From the NCBI GenBank assembly GCA_905214615.1, contig CAJMMX010000020.1, positions 1 through 32,265 of the forward strand: a stretch of DNA of 32,265 nucleotides, read 5' to 3'. Origin of the DNA: an uncultured bacterium (GTDB lineage: Bacteria; Actinomycetota; Coriobacteriia; Coriobacteriales; Coriobacteriaceae). The position numbers and the translations under genes were made by a program. Below are positions 17,738-25,882 of this stretch, piece by piece. The notes under the pieces were generated by a model. The model was given only the letters and a program-made list of their open reading frames with translations, had not been told where the DNA came from and searched no databases. The stretch's first letter is position 1. Each line of letters starts with the position of its first letter.

Positions 17738-19120
17738 ATGATCATTACTCTGTGTGGTGGCGGATCCACCTTTACCCCCGGCATCGTCAAATCCATCGCC
17801 CTGCGCAAGGACGAGCTCGACGTTGACGAGATTCGTCTGTACGACATCAACGAGGAGCGCCAGCGCAAGATCGGCGTGCTCGTGGACTGGATTTTGCACG
17901 AGGACCTCGGCCTGGACATCAAGCTCATGGTGACCACCGACAAGGAGACTGCCTTTACGGACGCGAGCTTCGTGTTTGCCCAGATGCGCGTGGGCGGCTA
18001 TGCCATGCGCGAGCAGGACGAGAAGATTCCGCTGCGTCACGGCTGCGTGGGCCAGGAGACCTGCGGCTGCGGCGGCCTTGCCTACGGCATGCGCACCATC
18101 TTCCCCATGGTCGAGCTGATCGATGACGTTGAGAAGTACGCTAAGAAGGACTACTGGATTCTCAACTACTCCAACCCTGCTGCCATCGTGTCCGAGGGCT
18201 GCCGCGTGCTGCGTCCCAACGCTCGCATCATCAACATCTGCGACATGCCGATCGCGATCATCGACGTGGTTTGCGCCGCACTCGATATCGACAAGAAGGA
18301 TGTCGAGTACGATTACTTTGGCCTCAACCACTTTGGTTGGTTCACCTCGATCCGCCACAAGGGCGAGGAGGTGCTCCCGCAGCTGCGCGAGTACATCAAG
18401 GAGCATGAGATTCTGCTGCCCGACTCCTACCTCAAGGGCATGGGCTCGCTCATGGCAAAGAAGCCCGAGGAGGCCACTGACGAGCACCCCGAGCAGAACC
18501 GCCACACCAAGGGCAGCTGGTACTACGTCTGGAAGGGCGAGTACGAGATCATGGAGTGCTTCCCGGAGTACCTGCCCAACACGTATCTGAACTACTACCT
18601 GCAGCAGAAGGAGTTCGTCGAGCATTCCAACCCCGAGCGCACCCGTGCTAACGAGGTTGAGGAGACGCGTGAGAAGAACCTCTTCGACGGCATCGACCAC
18701 TACGAGAAGACGGGCGAGATCGACGAGAGCACGTTCTATGCGGGCAGCCACGGCGACTGGATTGCCGATTTGGCTATCGCTCTGAAGAACGACACCAAGC
18801 AGCGCTTCCTGGTCATTTGCGAGAACAAGGGCGCTATCCCCAACATGCCCTACGACGCTATGGTCGAGCTGCCTGCCTACATTGGCAAGAATGGCCCCGA
18901 GGTCATCAGCCGCGACAACATTCCTCTGTTCCAGCAGGGCCTCATGATGCAGCAGCTGAACTCCGAGAAGCTCGTGGTCGAGGCTACGATCGAGGGTTCT
19001 TACGAGAAGGCGCTCAAGGCCTTTACGCTGAACAAGACCGTGCCTTCGATGAAGGTCGCCAAGGAGGTTCTCGACGACATGATCGAGGCCAACAAGGGTT
19101 ACTGGCCCGAGCTTAAGTAA
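17738..19120 (+). CDS. GH4 6-phospho-alpha-glucosidase (GlvA/MalA/AglB/MalH type)
   Basis: 460 residues. It splits the 6-phosphorylated alpha-glucoside delivered by the PTS into glucose and glucose 6-phosphate, using NAD+ and a divalent metal. The N-terminal NAD fold begins CGGGSTFTPGIV. The Mn ligands C168 (NICDMP) and H198 (GLNHFGW) are present. CDMP is the form of alpha-specific members, where beta-specific ones have a different residue triplet. QETCGCGGLAYGMR near 107 is also typical, with a Cys where relatives commonly have Pro (CGPGG). It starts 3 nt after the EIICB stop, so translation is probably coupled. Last gene of the operon. Confidence 0.93.
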   Translation: MIITLCGGGSTFTPGIVKSIALRKDELDVDEIRLYDINEERQRKIGVLVDWILHEDLGLDIKLMVTTDKETAFTDASFVFAQMRVGGYAMREQDEKIPLRHGCVGQETCGCGGLAYGMRTIFPMVELIDDVEKYAKKDYWILNYSNPAAIVSEGCRVLRPNARIINICDMPIAIIDVVCAALDIDKKDVEYDYFGLNHFGWFTSIRHKGEEVLPQLREYIKEHEILLPDSYLKGMGSLMAKKPEEATDEHPEQNRHTKGSWYYVWKGEYEIMECFPEYLPNTYLNYYLQQKEFVEHSNPERTRANEVEETREKNLFDGIDHYEKTGEIDESTFYAGSHGDWIADLAIALKNDTKQRFLVICENKGAIPNMPYDAMVELPAYIGKNGPEVISRDNIPLFQQGLMMQQLNSEKLVVEATIEGSYEKALKAFTLNKTVPSMKVAKEVLDDMIEANKGYWPELK

Positions 19121-19152
19121 AAGCAACAGGGTCGCTGGCCGCATACCTGGAG

Positions 19153-19190
19153 CAATGCCCCGTCCACGTGATTGCGTGGGCGGGGCATTG
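19153..19190 (+). terminator. Stem-loop terminator of the PTS operon
   Basis: CAATGCCCCGTCCACG (19153-19168) / CGTGGGCGGGGCATTG (19175-19190), 16 bp with one G-U and a 6-nt loop. Very stable, but followed by TCATTT rather than a full U-run, so termination may be partial. Confidence 0.65.
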
Positions 19191-19193
19191 TCA

Positions 19194-19215
19194 TTTGGTA
19201 ACGCGTTTTACCAAA
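19194..19215. promoter_or_regulatory. Palindrome upstream of the hydrogenase operon
   Basis: TTTGGTAA (19194-19201) / TTACCAAA (19208-19215) around CGCGTT, shaped like a LacI/GalR-type operator or a small hairpin. It is immediately after the PTS terminator stem and 160 bp before the hydrogenase operon, so either could be its target. Further hairpins follow in the leader: GACCTAA / TTAGGTC (about 19293-19316) and GCCCGG / CCGGGC (19336-19341, 19350-19355). Confidence 0.4.
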
Positions 19216-19376
19216 TATGGCATTTATCTGCGGTAATGTTCTATTTCACCGCCGAGGGTGACATTTCATACCGCCTGCCGAACTGCGTGGAGACCTAACA
19301 ACTTTTTAGGTCAGTGTTGTGCGTGTAGCAACTTCGCCCGGCCTCGCCTCCGGGCTGCCATGTGAGAGGGGATCTT

Positions 19377-21209
19377 ATGGCTCGACTGCACGTAATGGAA
19401 CGCAGCCACGCTCAGGCCGTCATGGACGACCTGCACGATGCGCTCGGACGTCGTCTGGCGGTGAGTTCGCTCGCCCCGTGCCCCGTTGAGTTTACGGCAG
19501 CGCTCGTCAATCTGTGCTCCACCCAGAGCTGCGGCAAGTGCACGCCCTGCCGCGTGGGCCTGAGCGCGCTGAGCGACCTGCTCGCCGATGTGCTCGAAGG
19601 GCGCGCCGATGAGTCCACGCTCAACTTGATTGAGCGCACCGCCCGCACCATCTATCTTTCGAGCGATTGCGCCATCGGCTACGAAGCTGGCGCCATGGCA
19701 CTCACGGCCATTCGCGGCTTCCGCGACGATTTTGAGCATCACATCCGCGAGCGCTCCTGCGGCTTTGACCGCGAGGCCCGCGTCCCGTGCGTTTCGGGCT
19801 GCCCGGCGCACGTCGACATTCCCGGGTACATTTCGCTGGTCGAGGCCGGCCGCTATGCCGACGCCGTCAAGGTCATCCGCAAGAACAATCCGCTGCCGCT
19901 CGTCTGCGGCCTGGTGTGCGAGCATCCCTGCGAGATGCACTGCCGCCGTGGCATGGTCGACGACCCCATGAACATCCTCGCCCTCAAGCGTTTTGCCGTC
20001 GAGCACGGTGAGCTCAACGACCACAAGCCGCATGTAGTGGACAACACCGGCAAGCGCGTCGCCGTGATCGGCGGCGGCCCGGCCGGCCTTTCCTGCGCCT
20101 ACTACCTGGCCGTGATGGGCCATAAGGTGACCATCTTTGAGCAGCGCCACCACCTGGGCGGCATGCTGCGCTATGGCATCCCCAGCTATCGTCTGCCGCG
20201 CGAGCGCCTGCAGGCCGAGATCGACTGGATTTTGAGCGCCGGCATCGACGTTGAGCTCGATCACTCCGTCAACGGCGAGGAGCTTGCCCGCCTGCGCGAC
20301 GAGTTCGATGCCGTCTACCTGGCCATTGGCGCCCACAGCGATAAGAAGCTCGGCCTTCCGGGCGAAGAGGCGCCCGGCGTGGAGTCGGCCGTCAAGATGC
20401 TGCGCGCCATCGGTGACGACGAGCTGCCCGACCTGAGCGGCCAGCGCGTGTGCGTCATCGGCGGCGGCAACGTGGCCATGGACGTGGCGCGCTCTGCCGT
20501 GCGCTGCGGTGCCGAAAAGGTGAGCATTGTCTACCGCCGCCGCATCTGCGATATGACGGCTCAGGACGCCGAGATTGCCGGTGCCCAGGCCGAGGGCTGC
20601 GAGGTTCTGGAGCTGACGGCGCCGCTCGCCATCGAGACGGGCGAGGACGGTCGCGTGAGCGGCCTGCGCGTGCAGCCGCAGATTATCGGCGAGCCCCGTC
20701 GCGGTCGTCCGGCCCCGCGTGCCGCCGCCACGCCCGAGCGCGTCATTCCCTGCGAGCGCGTGTTCGTGGCCATTGGCCAGGACATCGATTCCAAGCCGTT
20801 TGAGGACATGGGCATCGTCTGCAAGTGGGGTCGCGTCGTCACCGATTCGGATGGCGCCGTGCCCAACTTCGACGGCCTCTTTAGCGGCGGCGACTGCCAG
20901 ACCGGTCCCGCCACCGTCATCCGGGCCATCAACGCCGGCCGCGTTGCTTCGGCAAATATCGACCGCTACCTGGGCTTCGACCACAAGATCAAGCTCGACG
21001 TTGAGCTGCCGACCGTGCAGTTTAAGGGCAAGCACGAGTGCGGCCGCTGCGAGCTGGGCGAGCGCGAGGCCGGCGAGCGCATCCGCGATTGGAATCTGGT
21101 CGAGCAGGGCCTTACCGAGGAAGAGGCACGCCAGGAGGCAAGCCGCTGCCTGCGTTGCGACCACTTTGGCTTTGGCGCGTTCCGCGGAGGGAGGAACCTG
21201 GAATGGTAG
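19377..21209 (+). CDS. NAD(P)H oxidoreductase: NuoF C-terminal Fe-S domain fused to a GltD-like flavoprotein
   Basis: 610 residues. Residues 1-120 match only the C-terminal helical bundle of NuoF/HydB with its [4Fe-4S] motif SCGKCTPCRVG; the FMN/NADH part of NuoF is missing. Residues about 130-215 form a Fer4_20 domain with cysteines in CVSGCPAHVDIP and CGLVCEHPCEMHCRRG. A GltD-like part follows with the FAD motif VIGGGPAGLSCAYYL near 228 and the NAD(P)H motif VIGGGNVAMDVARS near 360. A C-terminal CGRCELG and CLRCDHFGFG add possible Fe-S ligands. The stop overlaps the hydA start by 7 nt, so it is probably the NAD(P)H-linked partner of the hydrogenase. ATG 19377 has AGAGGGG 5 nt upstream. Confidence 0.88.
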   Translation: MARLHVMERSHAQAVMDDLHDALGRRLAVSSLAPCPVEFTAALVNLCSTQSCGKCTPCRVGLSALSDLLADVLEGRADESTLNLIERTARTIYLSSDCAIGYEAGAMALTAIRGFRDDFEHHIRERSCGFDREARVPCVSGCPAHVDIPGYISLVEAGRYADAVKVIRKNNPLPLVCGLVCEHPCEMHCRRGMVDDPMNILALKRFAVEHGELNDHKPHVVDNTGKRVAVIGGGPAGLSCAYYLAVMGHKVTIFEQRHHLGGMLRYGIPSYRLPRERLQAEIDWILSAGIDVELDHSVNGEELARLRDEFDAVYLAIGAHSDKKLGLPGEEAPGVESAVKMLRAIGDDELPDLSGQRVCVIGGGNVAMDVARSAVRCGAEKVSIVYRRRICDMTAQDAEIAGAQAEGCEVLELTAPLAIETGEDGRVSGLRVQPQIIGEPRRGRPAPRAAATPERVIPCERVFVAIGQDIDSKPFEDMGIVCKWGRVVTDSDGAVPNFDGLFSGGDCQTGPATVIRAINAGRVASANIDRYLGFDHKIKLDVELPTVQFKGKHECGRCELGEREAGERIRDWNLVEQGLTEEEARQEASRCLRCDHFGFGAFRGGRNLEW

Positions 21210-23014
21210 AGCCCAACAAAACCACTGTCAGCGACAACACCGAAAGCGGAGCACTCAACATGGTCAAGCTCACGATCGATAACTGCGAGGTCGTGGTGCC
21301 CGAGCACACCACGATCCTGGATGCGGCCAAGTCCGTCGGCATCCAGATTCCCACCCTGTGCTATCTGCGCGATCTGAACGAGATCGGCGGCTGCCGTGTG
21401 TGCGTGGTCGAGGTTGAGGGCTGCGACCAGCTGGTTGCCGCCTGCAACAACTACGTACTCGACGGCATGGTGGTCCACACCAACAGCCCCAAGGCCCGCG
21501 AGGCGCGTCGCACCAACGTGCAGCTGCTGCTGTCCCAGCACGACTCGCGCTGTACGAGCTGCGTGCGCAGTGGTAACTGCAACCTGCAGACCATCGCCAA
21601 CGACCTGGGCATCTTCTATCTGCCGTACGAGCAGCACCTGGCGCGCGAGGGCTGGGACTTCGACTTTCCCATCATCCGCGACAACGACAAGTGCATCAAA
21701 TGTATGCGCTGCATCAAGGTGTGCGAGAGCGTGCAGGGCTTAGGGATTTGGGACCTGACCAACCGCGCCACGCATACCGCCGTGGGCACCCGCGGGCGTG
21801 CGCCGATCGGCAAGACCGATTGCGTCGCGTGCGGTCAATGCATCACGCATTGCCCGACAGGCGCGCTGCGCGAGCGCGATGACACCGAGGCCGTGTTCGA
21901 CGCTCTCGCTGATCCCGACAAGATCGTGTTGGTGCAGATCGCGCCGGCCGTGCGTAGCGCTTGGGGCGAGGAGCTCGGCATTCCGCGCGAGGAGGCCACC
22001 GTCGAGCGCCTGGCCTGCGCACTGCGCCGTGTGGGCTTTGAGTACGTGTTCGATACTGATTTCTCGGCCGACCTCACCATTATGGAGGAGGGCTCCGAGC
22101 TGCTCGAGCGCCTGGGTAAGGCCGCCAAGGGCGAGGGCGACAGCCGCGGCTGGCCCATGTTCACGAGCTGCTGCCCGGGCTGGGTACGCTTTGTGAAGGC
22201 GCGCTATCCGGAGTTTGTTGACAGCCTGTCCACGTCCAAGTCGCCGCAGCAGATGTTTGGCGCTGTCGCCAAGACTTATTACGCCAAGGTTCTGGGCGTG
22301 GAGCCCGAGCGCCTGTTTGTGGTGTCCGTGATGCCGTGCACGGCCAAAAAGGCCGAGTGTGCGCTGTCGAGCATGGTGGGCGAGGACGGCGCGCCCGACG
22401 TGGACGTTGCGCTGACGGTGCGCGAGATGGTACGCATGATCCGCGCAAGCCACGTGAGCGTCGGCACGCTGGTCGAGGAGCCGCTCGATACGCCGCTGGG
22501 CTTTGGCACGGGCGCGGGTGTGATCTTTGGCGCCACGGGCGGCGTGATGGAGGCCGCCGTGCGCTCGGCATATTACCTGGTGACGGGCGAGAACCCCGAC
22601 GCCGACTTCTTTACCGACGTGCGCGGCCTGGACGGCTGGAAGGAAGCCGTGGCCGATATCGATGGCACCAAGGTGCGCGTCGCCGTGGCACACGGGCTGG
22701 GAAACGCTGCCCGTCTGCTCGACGCGATTCGCGACGGCCGCGTGAGTTATGACTTCGTTGAGGTTATGGCATGCCCGGGCGGCTGCGTCGGTGGCGGCGG
22801 TCAGCCCATCCATGACGGCTGTGAGCTGGCAGCCGAGCGCGGCCAGGTACTGTGGGGCCTCGATGCGAACGCCAAGATTCGCTTCTCGCACGAGAATCCC
22901 GATGCCCAGGCGTGCTATCGCGAGTTCTTGGGTGCGCCGCTGTCGCCGCTGGCCGAGGGATTGCTGCATACCGACCATCACGCATGGACGATGCCTAACG
23001 AGGGGACGTGCTAG
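21203..23014 (+). CDS. hydA: [FeFe]-hydrogenase, catalytic subunit
   Basis: 603 residues. It reduces protons to H2 or oxidises H2 at the H-cluster. H-cluster ligands are C324 (TSCCPGW), C379 (MPCTAKKAE), C524 and C528 (ACPGGCVGGG); the 55, 145 and 4 residue spacings match clostridial HydA. The N-terminus has a NuoG-like [2Fe-2S] domain (C53, C64, C67, C81), a His-Cys3 [4Fe-4S] motif (HDSRCTSCVRSGNC) and two ferredoxin clusters (CIKCMRCIKVC and CVACGQCITHC), i.e. M3 modular layout. No signal peptide, so cytoplasmic. ATG 21203 follows GGAGGGAGGAA; ATG 21260 (also with a GGAG) would give 584 residues, closer to the common length. The maturases HydE, HydF and HydG are not in this window. Confidence 0.95.
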   Translation: MVEPNKTTVSDNTESGALNMVKLTIDNCEVVVPEHTTILDAAKSVGIQIPTLCYLRDLNEIGGCRVCVVEVEGCDQLVAACNNYVLDGMVVHTNSPKAREARRTNVQLLLSQHDSRCTSCVRSGNCNLQTIANDLGIFYLPYEQHLAREGWDFDFPIIRDNDKCIKCMRCIKVCESVQGLGIWDLTNRATHTAVGTRGRAPIGKTDCVACGQCITHCPTGALRERDDTEAVFDALADPDKIVLVQIAPAVRSAWGEELGIPREEATVERLACALRRVGFEYVFDTDFSADLTIMEEGSELLERLGKAAKGEGDSRGWPMFTSCCPGWVRFVKARYPEFVDSLSTSKSPQQMFGAVAKTYYAKVLGVEPERLFVVSVMPCTAKKAECALSSMVGEDGAPDVDVALTVREMVRMIRASHVSVGTLVEEPLDTPLGFGTGAGVIFGATGGVMEAAVRSAYYLVTGENPDADFFTDVRGLDGWKEAVADIDGTKVRVAVAHGLGNAARLLDAIRDGRVSYDFVEVMACPGGCVGGGGQPIHDGCELAAERGQVLWGLDANAKIRFSHENPDAQACYREFLGAPLSPLAEGLLHTDHHAWTMPNEGTC

Positions 23015-23016
23015 CG

Positions 23017-24075
23017 ATGCGCGCGTTTGATTTTGAAATGTCGCGCCGGGGATTTGCCTCGGCGCTTGCCGCGGGCGCGTTGTCGCTTGCGCTGGTTGGC
23101 TGTGGCGGCGGAGCTGCGGGGGCGAGGTCTTCTGCGGGTTCGGCTGCTGGGTCTGCGGCGAGTGGCGCTGCCGCTGAGTCGGTCGAGGTGCGCGTTGCCT
23201 CGCTCAAGGGACCGACGTCGATCGGTCTGGTGCAGTTTATGGACCAGGCTGCCGATGGCGAGACGGACAATGAGTTCGACTTTGCGATCAGCGCCGCGGC
23301 CGACGAGATTGTGCCCAAGGTCATTCAGGGCGATATCGACATTGCCCTGGTGCCGGCCAACTTGGCGAGCGTGCTCTACAACAAGACCGAGGGTGCGGTG
23401 CAGGTCATCGACATCAACACGCTGGGCGTGCTGAACGTTGTGACGGGCGACGCAGGCGTGGCCTCGTTTGGCGATCTGGCGGGTCGTACCGTCTACATGA
23501 CGGGCAAGGGCACCACGCCGGAGTACGTCATGAACTACCTGCTGGAGCGCGCGGGCCTGACCGGTCAAGTGACGCTCGAGTTTAAGAGCGAACCCACCGA
23601 GGTGCTGTCGGCCCTGCTTGCCGACCCGTCCGCCGTGGGCGTGCTGCCGGAGCCATTCAAGACCGCTGCCATCGCCAAGAGCGAGGGCAAGCTGTCGGCA
23701 CCGGTGAGCCTGACCGATGTGTGGGACGAGCTCGCGGGTGACACGGGCTCCCGTTTGCTGACGGGCGTGACCGTGGTGCGCCGTGCCTTTGCCGAGGAGC
23801 ATCCCGAGGCCGTTGCGGAGTTCTTGAGCTGCCATGCGGCGAGCGTTAAGGCTGTCAATGCGGCGCCGGCAGACTGGGCGCAGGCCGTGGTCGATGCCGG
23901 CATCGTGGACAACGCCAAGATCGCCGAGAAGGCGATTCCCGGGTGCATGCTTGTCTGCCAGACGGGCAAGGATATGAAGGCGGCGCTCTGTGGGTACCTG
24001 CAGGTGCTGGCCGATGCGGACGCGAGCGCCGTGGGCGGTAAGCTCCCGGCCGATGATTTCTACTACATGGAGTAG
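23017..24075 (+). CDS. ABC transporter substrate-binding lipoprotein (NitT/TauT-like)
   Basis: 352 residues. The N-terminus has a lipoprotein signal with twin arginines (MSRRGFASALA, R10-R11) and a lipobox LVGC (lipidated C29), then a Gly/Ala/Ser linker. The mature part fits the periplasmic-binding class II fold of the NitT/TauT/SsuA/ThiY group: LKGPTSIGLVQFMD, then IDIALVPANLASVLYNKTEG, then TVYMTGKGTTPEYVMNYLLE, then VGVLPEPF. The ligand cannot be read from sequence. It begins 2 nt after the hydA stop; its ribosome site GAGGGGA is inside the end of hydA. The fused permease-ATPase follows after 3 nt. Being locked in the hydrogenase operon suggests a linked role, but coincidence of operon growth is possible. 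Confidence 0.88.
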   Translation: MRAFDFEMSRRGFASALAAGALSLALVGCGGGAAGARSSAGSAAGSAASGAAAESVEVRVASLKGPTSIGLVQFMDQAADGETDNEFDFAISAAADEIVPKVIQGDIDIALVPANLASVLYNKTEGAVQVIDINTLGVLNVVTGDAGVASFGDLAGRTVYMTGKGTTPEYVMNYLLERAGLTGQVTLEFKSEPTEVLSALLADPSAVGVLPEPFKTAAIAKSEGKLSAPVSLTDVWDELAGDTGSRLLTGVTVVRRAFAEEHPEAVAEFLSCHAASVKAVNAAPADWAQAVVDAGIVDNAKIAEKAIPGCMLVCQTGKDMKAALCGYLQVLADADASAVGGKLPADDFYYME

Positions 24076-24078
24076 CCC

Positions 24079-25455
24079 GTGCGTGCGTTTGCTCGACAAA
24101 TGACAGAGCGTATGAAGGCGGTGTCGGCAGCAGGTGCCGTCGCCGCCTTTTGGCTTGCTGTGTGGGTGCTGGTGGCGGCGCTGGTGGCGCAGCCGCTGAT
24201 TTTGCCGGGGCCGGGTGCTGTTGCCTTGGCGCTGCTGCGCCCGATATGCGATGCCGGCACGTGGGCGATTCTGGCGGGCTCGGGCGCGCGGATACTGGGC
24301 GGGCTGGCGCTTGCCGCGGTATGCGGCGGTTTGTTGGCCGGGATTTCTGTACGGTCGCGGGCGTTTGCCCGCTTGGTGGCGCCGGCGCTTTCGTTTGTTA
24401 AGGCGACGCCGGTTGCCTGCGTGGTGGTCCTGCTGCTTATTTGGTTGGGGTCGGCACGTGTGAGCATCGCGGCGGTCTTTTTGATGGCGCTGCCGGGCGT
24501 ATATTTCTCACTGGTCGAAGGCTTGTCGCAGGTGGATAAGCCACTGGAGCAGATGTTCCGTCTGCATGGCGTGCGCGGCTGGCGACTGTTTTGCGCCCAT
24601 ACCTGGCGCGAAGTCCTGCCGTTTGTGCTTTCGTGTGCGCGTGCCGTGATCGGCATGAGCTGGAAGGCCGGTGTGGCAGCCGAGCTGATCGGCATGGCGG
24701 TGGGCACCGTGGGTGAGCGCATCTATCAGGCGAAGCTTTTGATTGAGACGGCTGATCTGCTGGCGTGGACCGTGCTGGTCGTTGCCGCCTCATGGGCGTG
24801 CGAGCGCGTGCTGGTGTGGCTGCTGCGGGTTTCGGGGCCCGTGGCGTGGGGTGCGGCCGTGCGGGCGCATGGGCATGGGCTGCGCGGGCGTGCGAGGGCT
24901 GCGGGCGATGGCGCTGCAGCGGAGCTTGCGCTTGCCGTGGGCGATCGCGCGCCCTGGGCGCCGGCGCTCGACGGGCTGGTGCTCAACGTGCCCGCGGGTG
25001 GGCGTATCTGTGTGATGGGCGCCTCGGGTGCGGGTAAGTCGACGCTCCTTGCCCTTGCGGCAGGGGAGTGCGCACCGTGCTCGATGGTGTTTCAGGATGC
25101 ACGCTTGGTCGAGTCCGCCTCGGCGCTGGATAACGTGCTGGTGTGCGCCGATGCACGCGTGGACGCCTCGAGTGCTGCGGCCCTGTTGCGCTTGCTGGTG
25201 CCGGGGGTCGATGTGCATGCTCGCGTGGCCGAGCTTTCGGGCGGGCAGCGCCGTCGTGTCGAGATCGCTCGAGCCCTGCTGTGTCCGGGCGGCGCGGTGA
25301 TTCTTGACGAGCCCTTTACCGGTTTAGATACCGCTGCGCGCGACGCATGCGCCGAGGTCGTGCTCGACTTGCTCGACGGCCGCATGCTCCTGCTTGCCAC
25401 GCACGATGTCGCCGACGCTCAGGCCCTCGATATCTCGGATATCATCACGCTCTAA
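24079..25455 (+). CDS. Single-chain ABC importer: TauC/SsuC-like permease fused to ATPase
   Basis: 458 residues. Residues 1-265 form a NitT/TauT permease with about six membrane helices and the EAA-type cytoplasmic loop (FRLHGVRGWRLFCAHTWREVLPF near 154-176). After an Ala/Arg/Gly-rich linker (265-300) comes an ABC ATPase: Walker A GASGAGKS (K320), Q-loop MVFQD, signature LSGGQ (from L386), Walker B VILDEP (D410, E411) and switch ATHD near 434. The ATPase part is only about 160 residues, shorter than the usual 240, mainly between Walker A and the Q-loop. Permease and ATPase are normally separate proteins. GTG 24079 has GGAG 6 nt upstream. Works with the lipoprotein encoded just before. No clear terminator follows. 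Confidence 0.87.
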   Translation: MRAFARQMTERMKAVSAAGAVAAFWLAVWVLVAALVAQPLILPGPGAVALALLRPICDAGTWAILAGSGARILGGLALAAVCGGLLAGISVRSRAFARLVAPALSFVKATPVACVVVLLLIWLGSARVSIAAVFLMALPGVYFSLVEGLSQVDKPLEQMFRLHGVRGWRLFCAHTWREVLPFVLSCARAVIGMSWKAGVAAELIGMAVGTVGERIYQAKLLIETADLLAWTVLVVAASWACERVLVWLLRVSGPVAWGAAVRAHGHGLRGRARAAGDGAAAELALAVGDRAPWAPALDGLVLNVPAGGRICVMGASGAGKSTLLALAAGECAPCSMVFQDARLVESASALDNVLVCADARVDASSAAALLRLLVPGVDVHARVAELSGGQRRRVEIARALLCPGGAVILDEPFTGLDTAARDACAEVVLDLLDGRMLLLATHDVADAQALDISDIITL

Positions 25456-25511
25456 ATACTAACTCAGCAACAAAATGATCCGTTTTCCTTCGTCCCCATG
25501 GGGTCGGGTGT

Positions 25512-25556
25512 GGTATTCTATCTGCGGGGTAATACTTAGGAATACCAAGTAATACC
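25512..25556 (+). promoter_or_regulatory. AATAC iterons upstream of the antitoxin gene
   Basis: AATAC occurs at 25531, 25541 and 25551, spaced exactly 10 bp, one helical turn. GGTATTC (25512-25518) is the inverse of GAATACC (25540-25546). TATTCT (25514-25519) could be a -10 box. The arrangement suits cooperative binding by a small ribbon-helix-helix repressor such as the encoded antitoxin. Confidence 0.45.
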
Positions 25557-25670
25557 AACGCCGTAGAAACAAACTCCAGATGCGGGCCAATCGGGTTGCC
25601 TTCACAGCCCGTCGCCCAGCCGCGTGGCCCGCATCTATCCGCACTACCGTCGTTTCAAAAAGGAAGCGCC

Positions 25671-25871
25671 ATGGCAGAACACATGACCCCCGTAGTCGCG
25701 AAGGTCTTGCCCGAGGAGAAGGCAGCCTTCGCGGCGGCAACCCAGCTCGTGGGCACCACGCCGTCCAACGCCATCCGCATGTTTATCGCCGCGTTCAATC
25801 GCTGCGGCACCTTCCCGTTTGACATCTCGCCCAACGGGGCTTTTGGCACTGCGCCCGATTCTCATCAATAA
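25671..25871 (+). CDS. RelB/DinJ-like antitoxin (ribbon-helix-helix), no toxin adjacent
   Basis: 66 residues. The pattern is that of RelB/DinJ antitoxins: a short beta-strand (PVVAKVLPEE), an alpha-helical region (AAFAAATQLVGTTPSNAIRMFIAAFNRCG) and the conserved TFPFDI before the toxin-wrapping tail, here only about 15 residues. It probably binds its own promoter (iterons at 25512-25556). The expected partner, a RelE/YafQ nuclease gene, is not downstream: the next gene is a membrane protease. ATG 25671 has AAGGA 6 nt upstream; the in-frame start at 25596 lacks one. Confidence 0.8.
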   Translation: MAEHMTPVVAKVLPEEKAAFAAATQLVGTTPSNAIRMFIAAFNRCGTFPFDISPNGAFGTAPDSHQ

Positions 25872-25882
25872 TGACTGTCCCA

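Noticed and set aside
16172..19144. 990-codon minus-strand open frame
   Set aside because: It is antisense to two clear genes (EIICB and GH4). It is open only because the real genes avoid TTA, CTA and TCA codons in this phase; its translation is low-complexity (Val/Asp/Leu/His) with no domain.
19311..21164. 617-codon minus-strand open frame
   Set aside because: Antisense to the oxidoreductase gene, which has a ribosome site and multiple Fe-S and nucleotide motifs; the antisense product has none.
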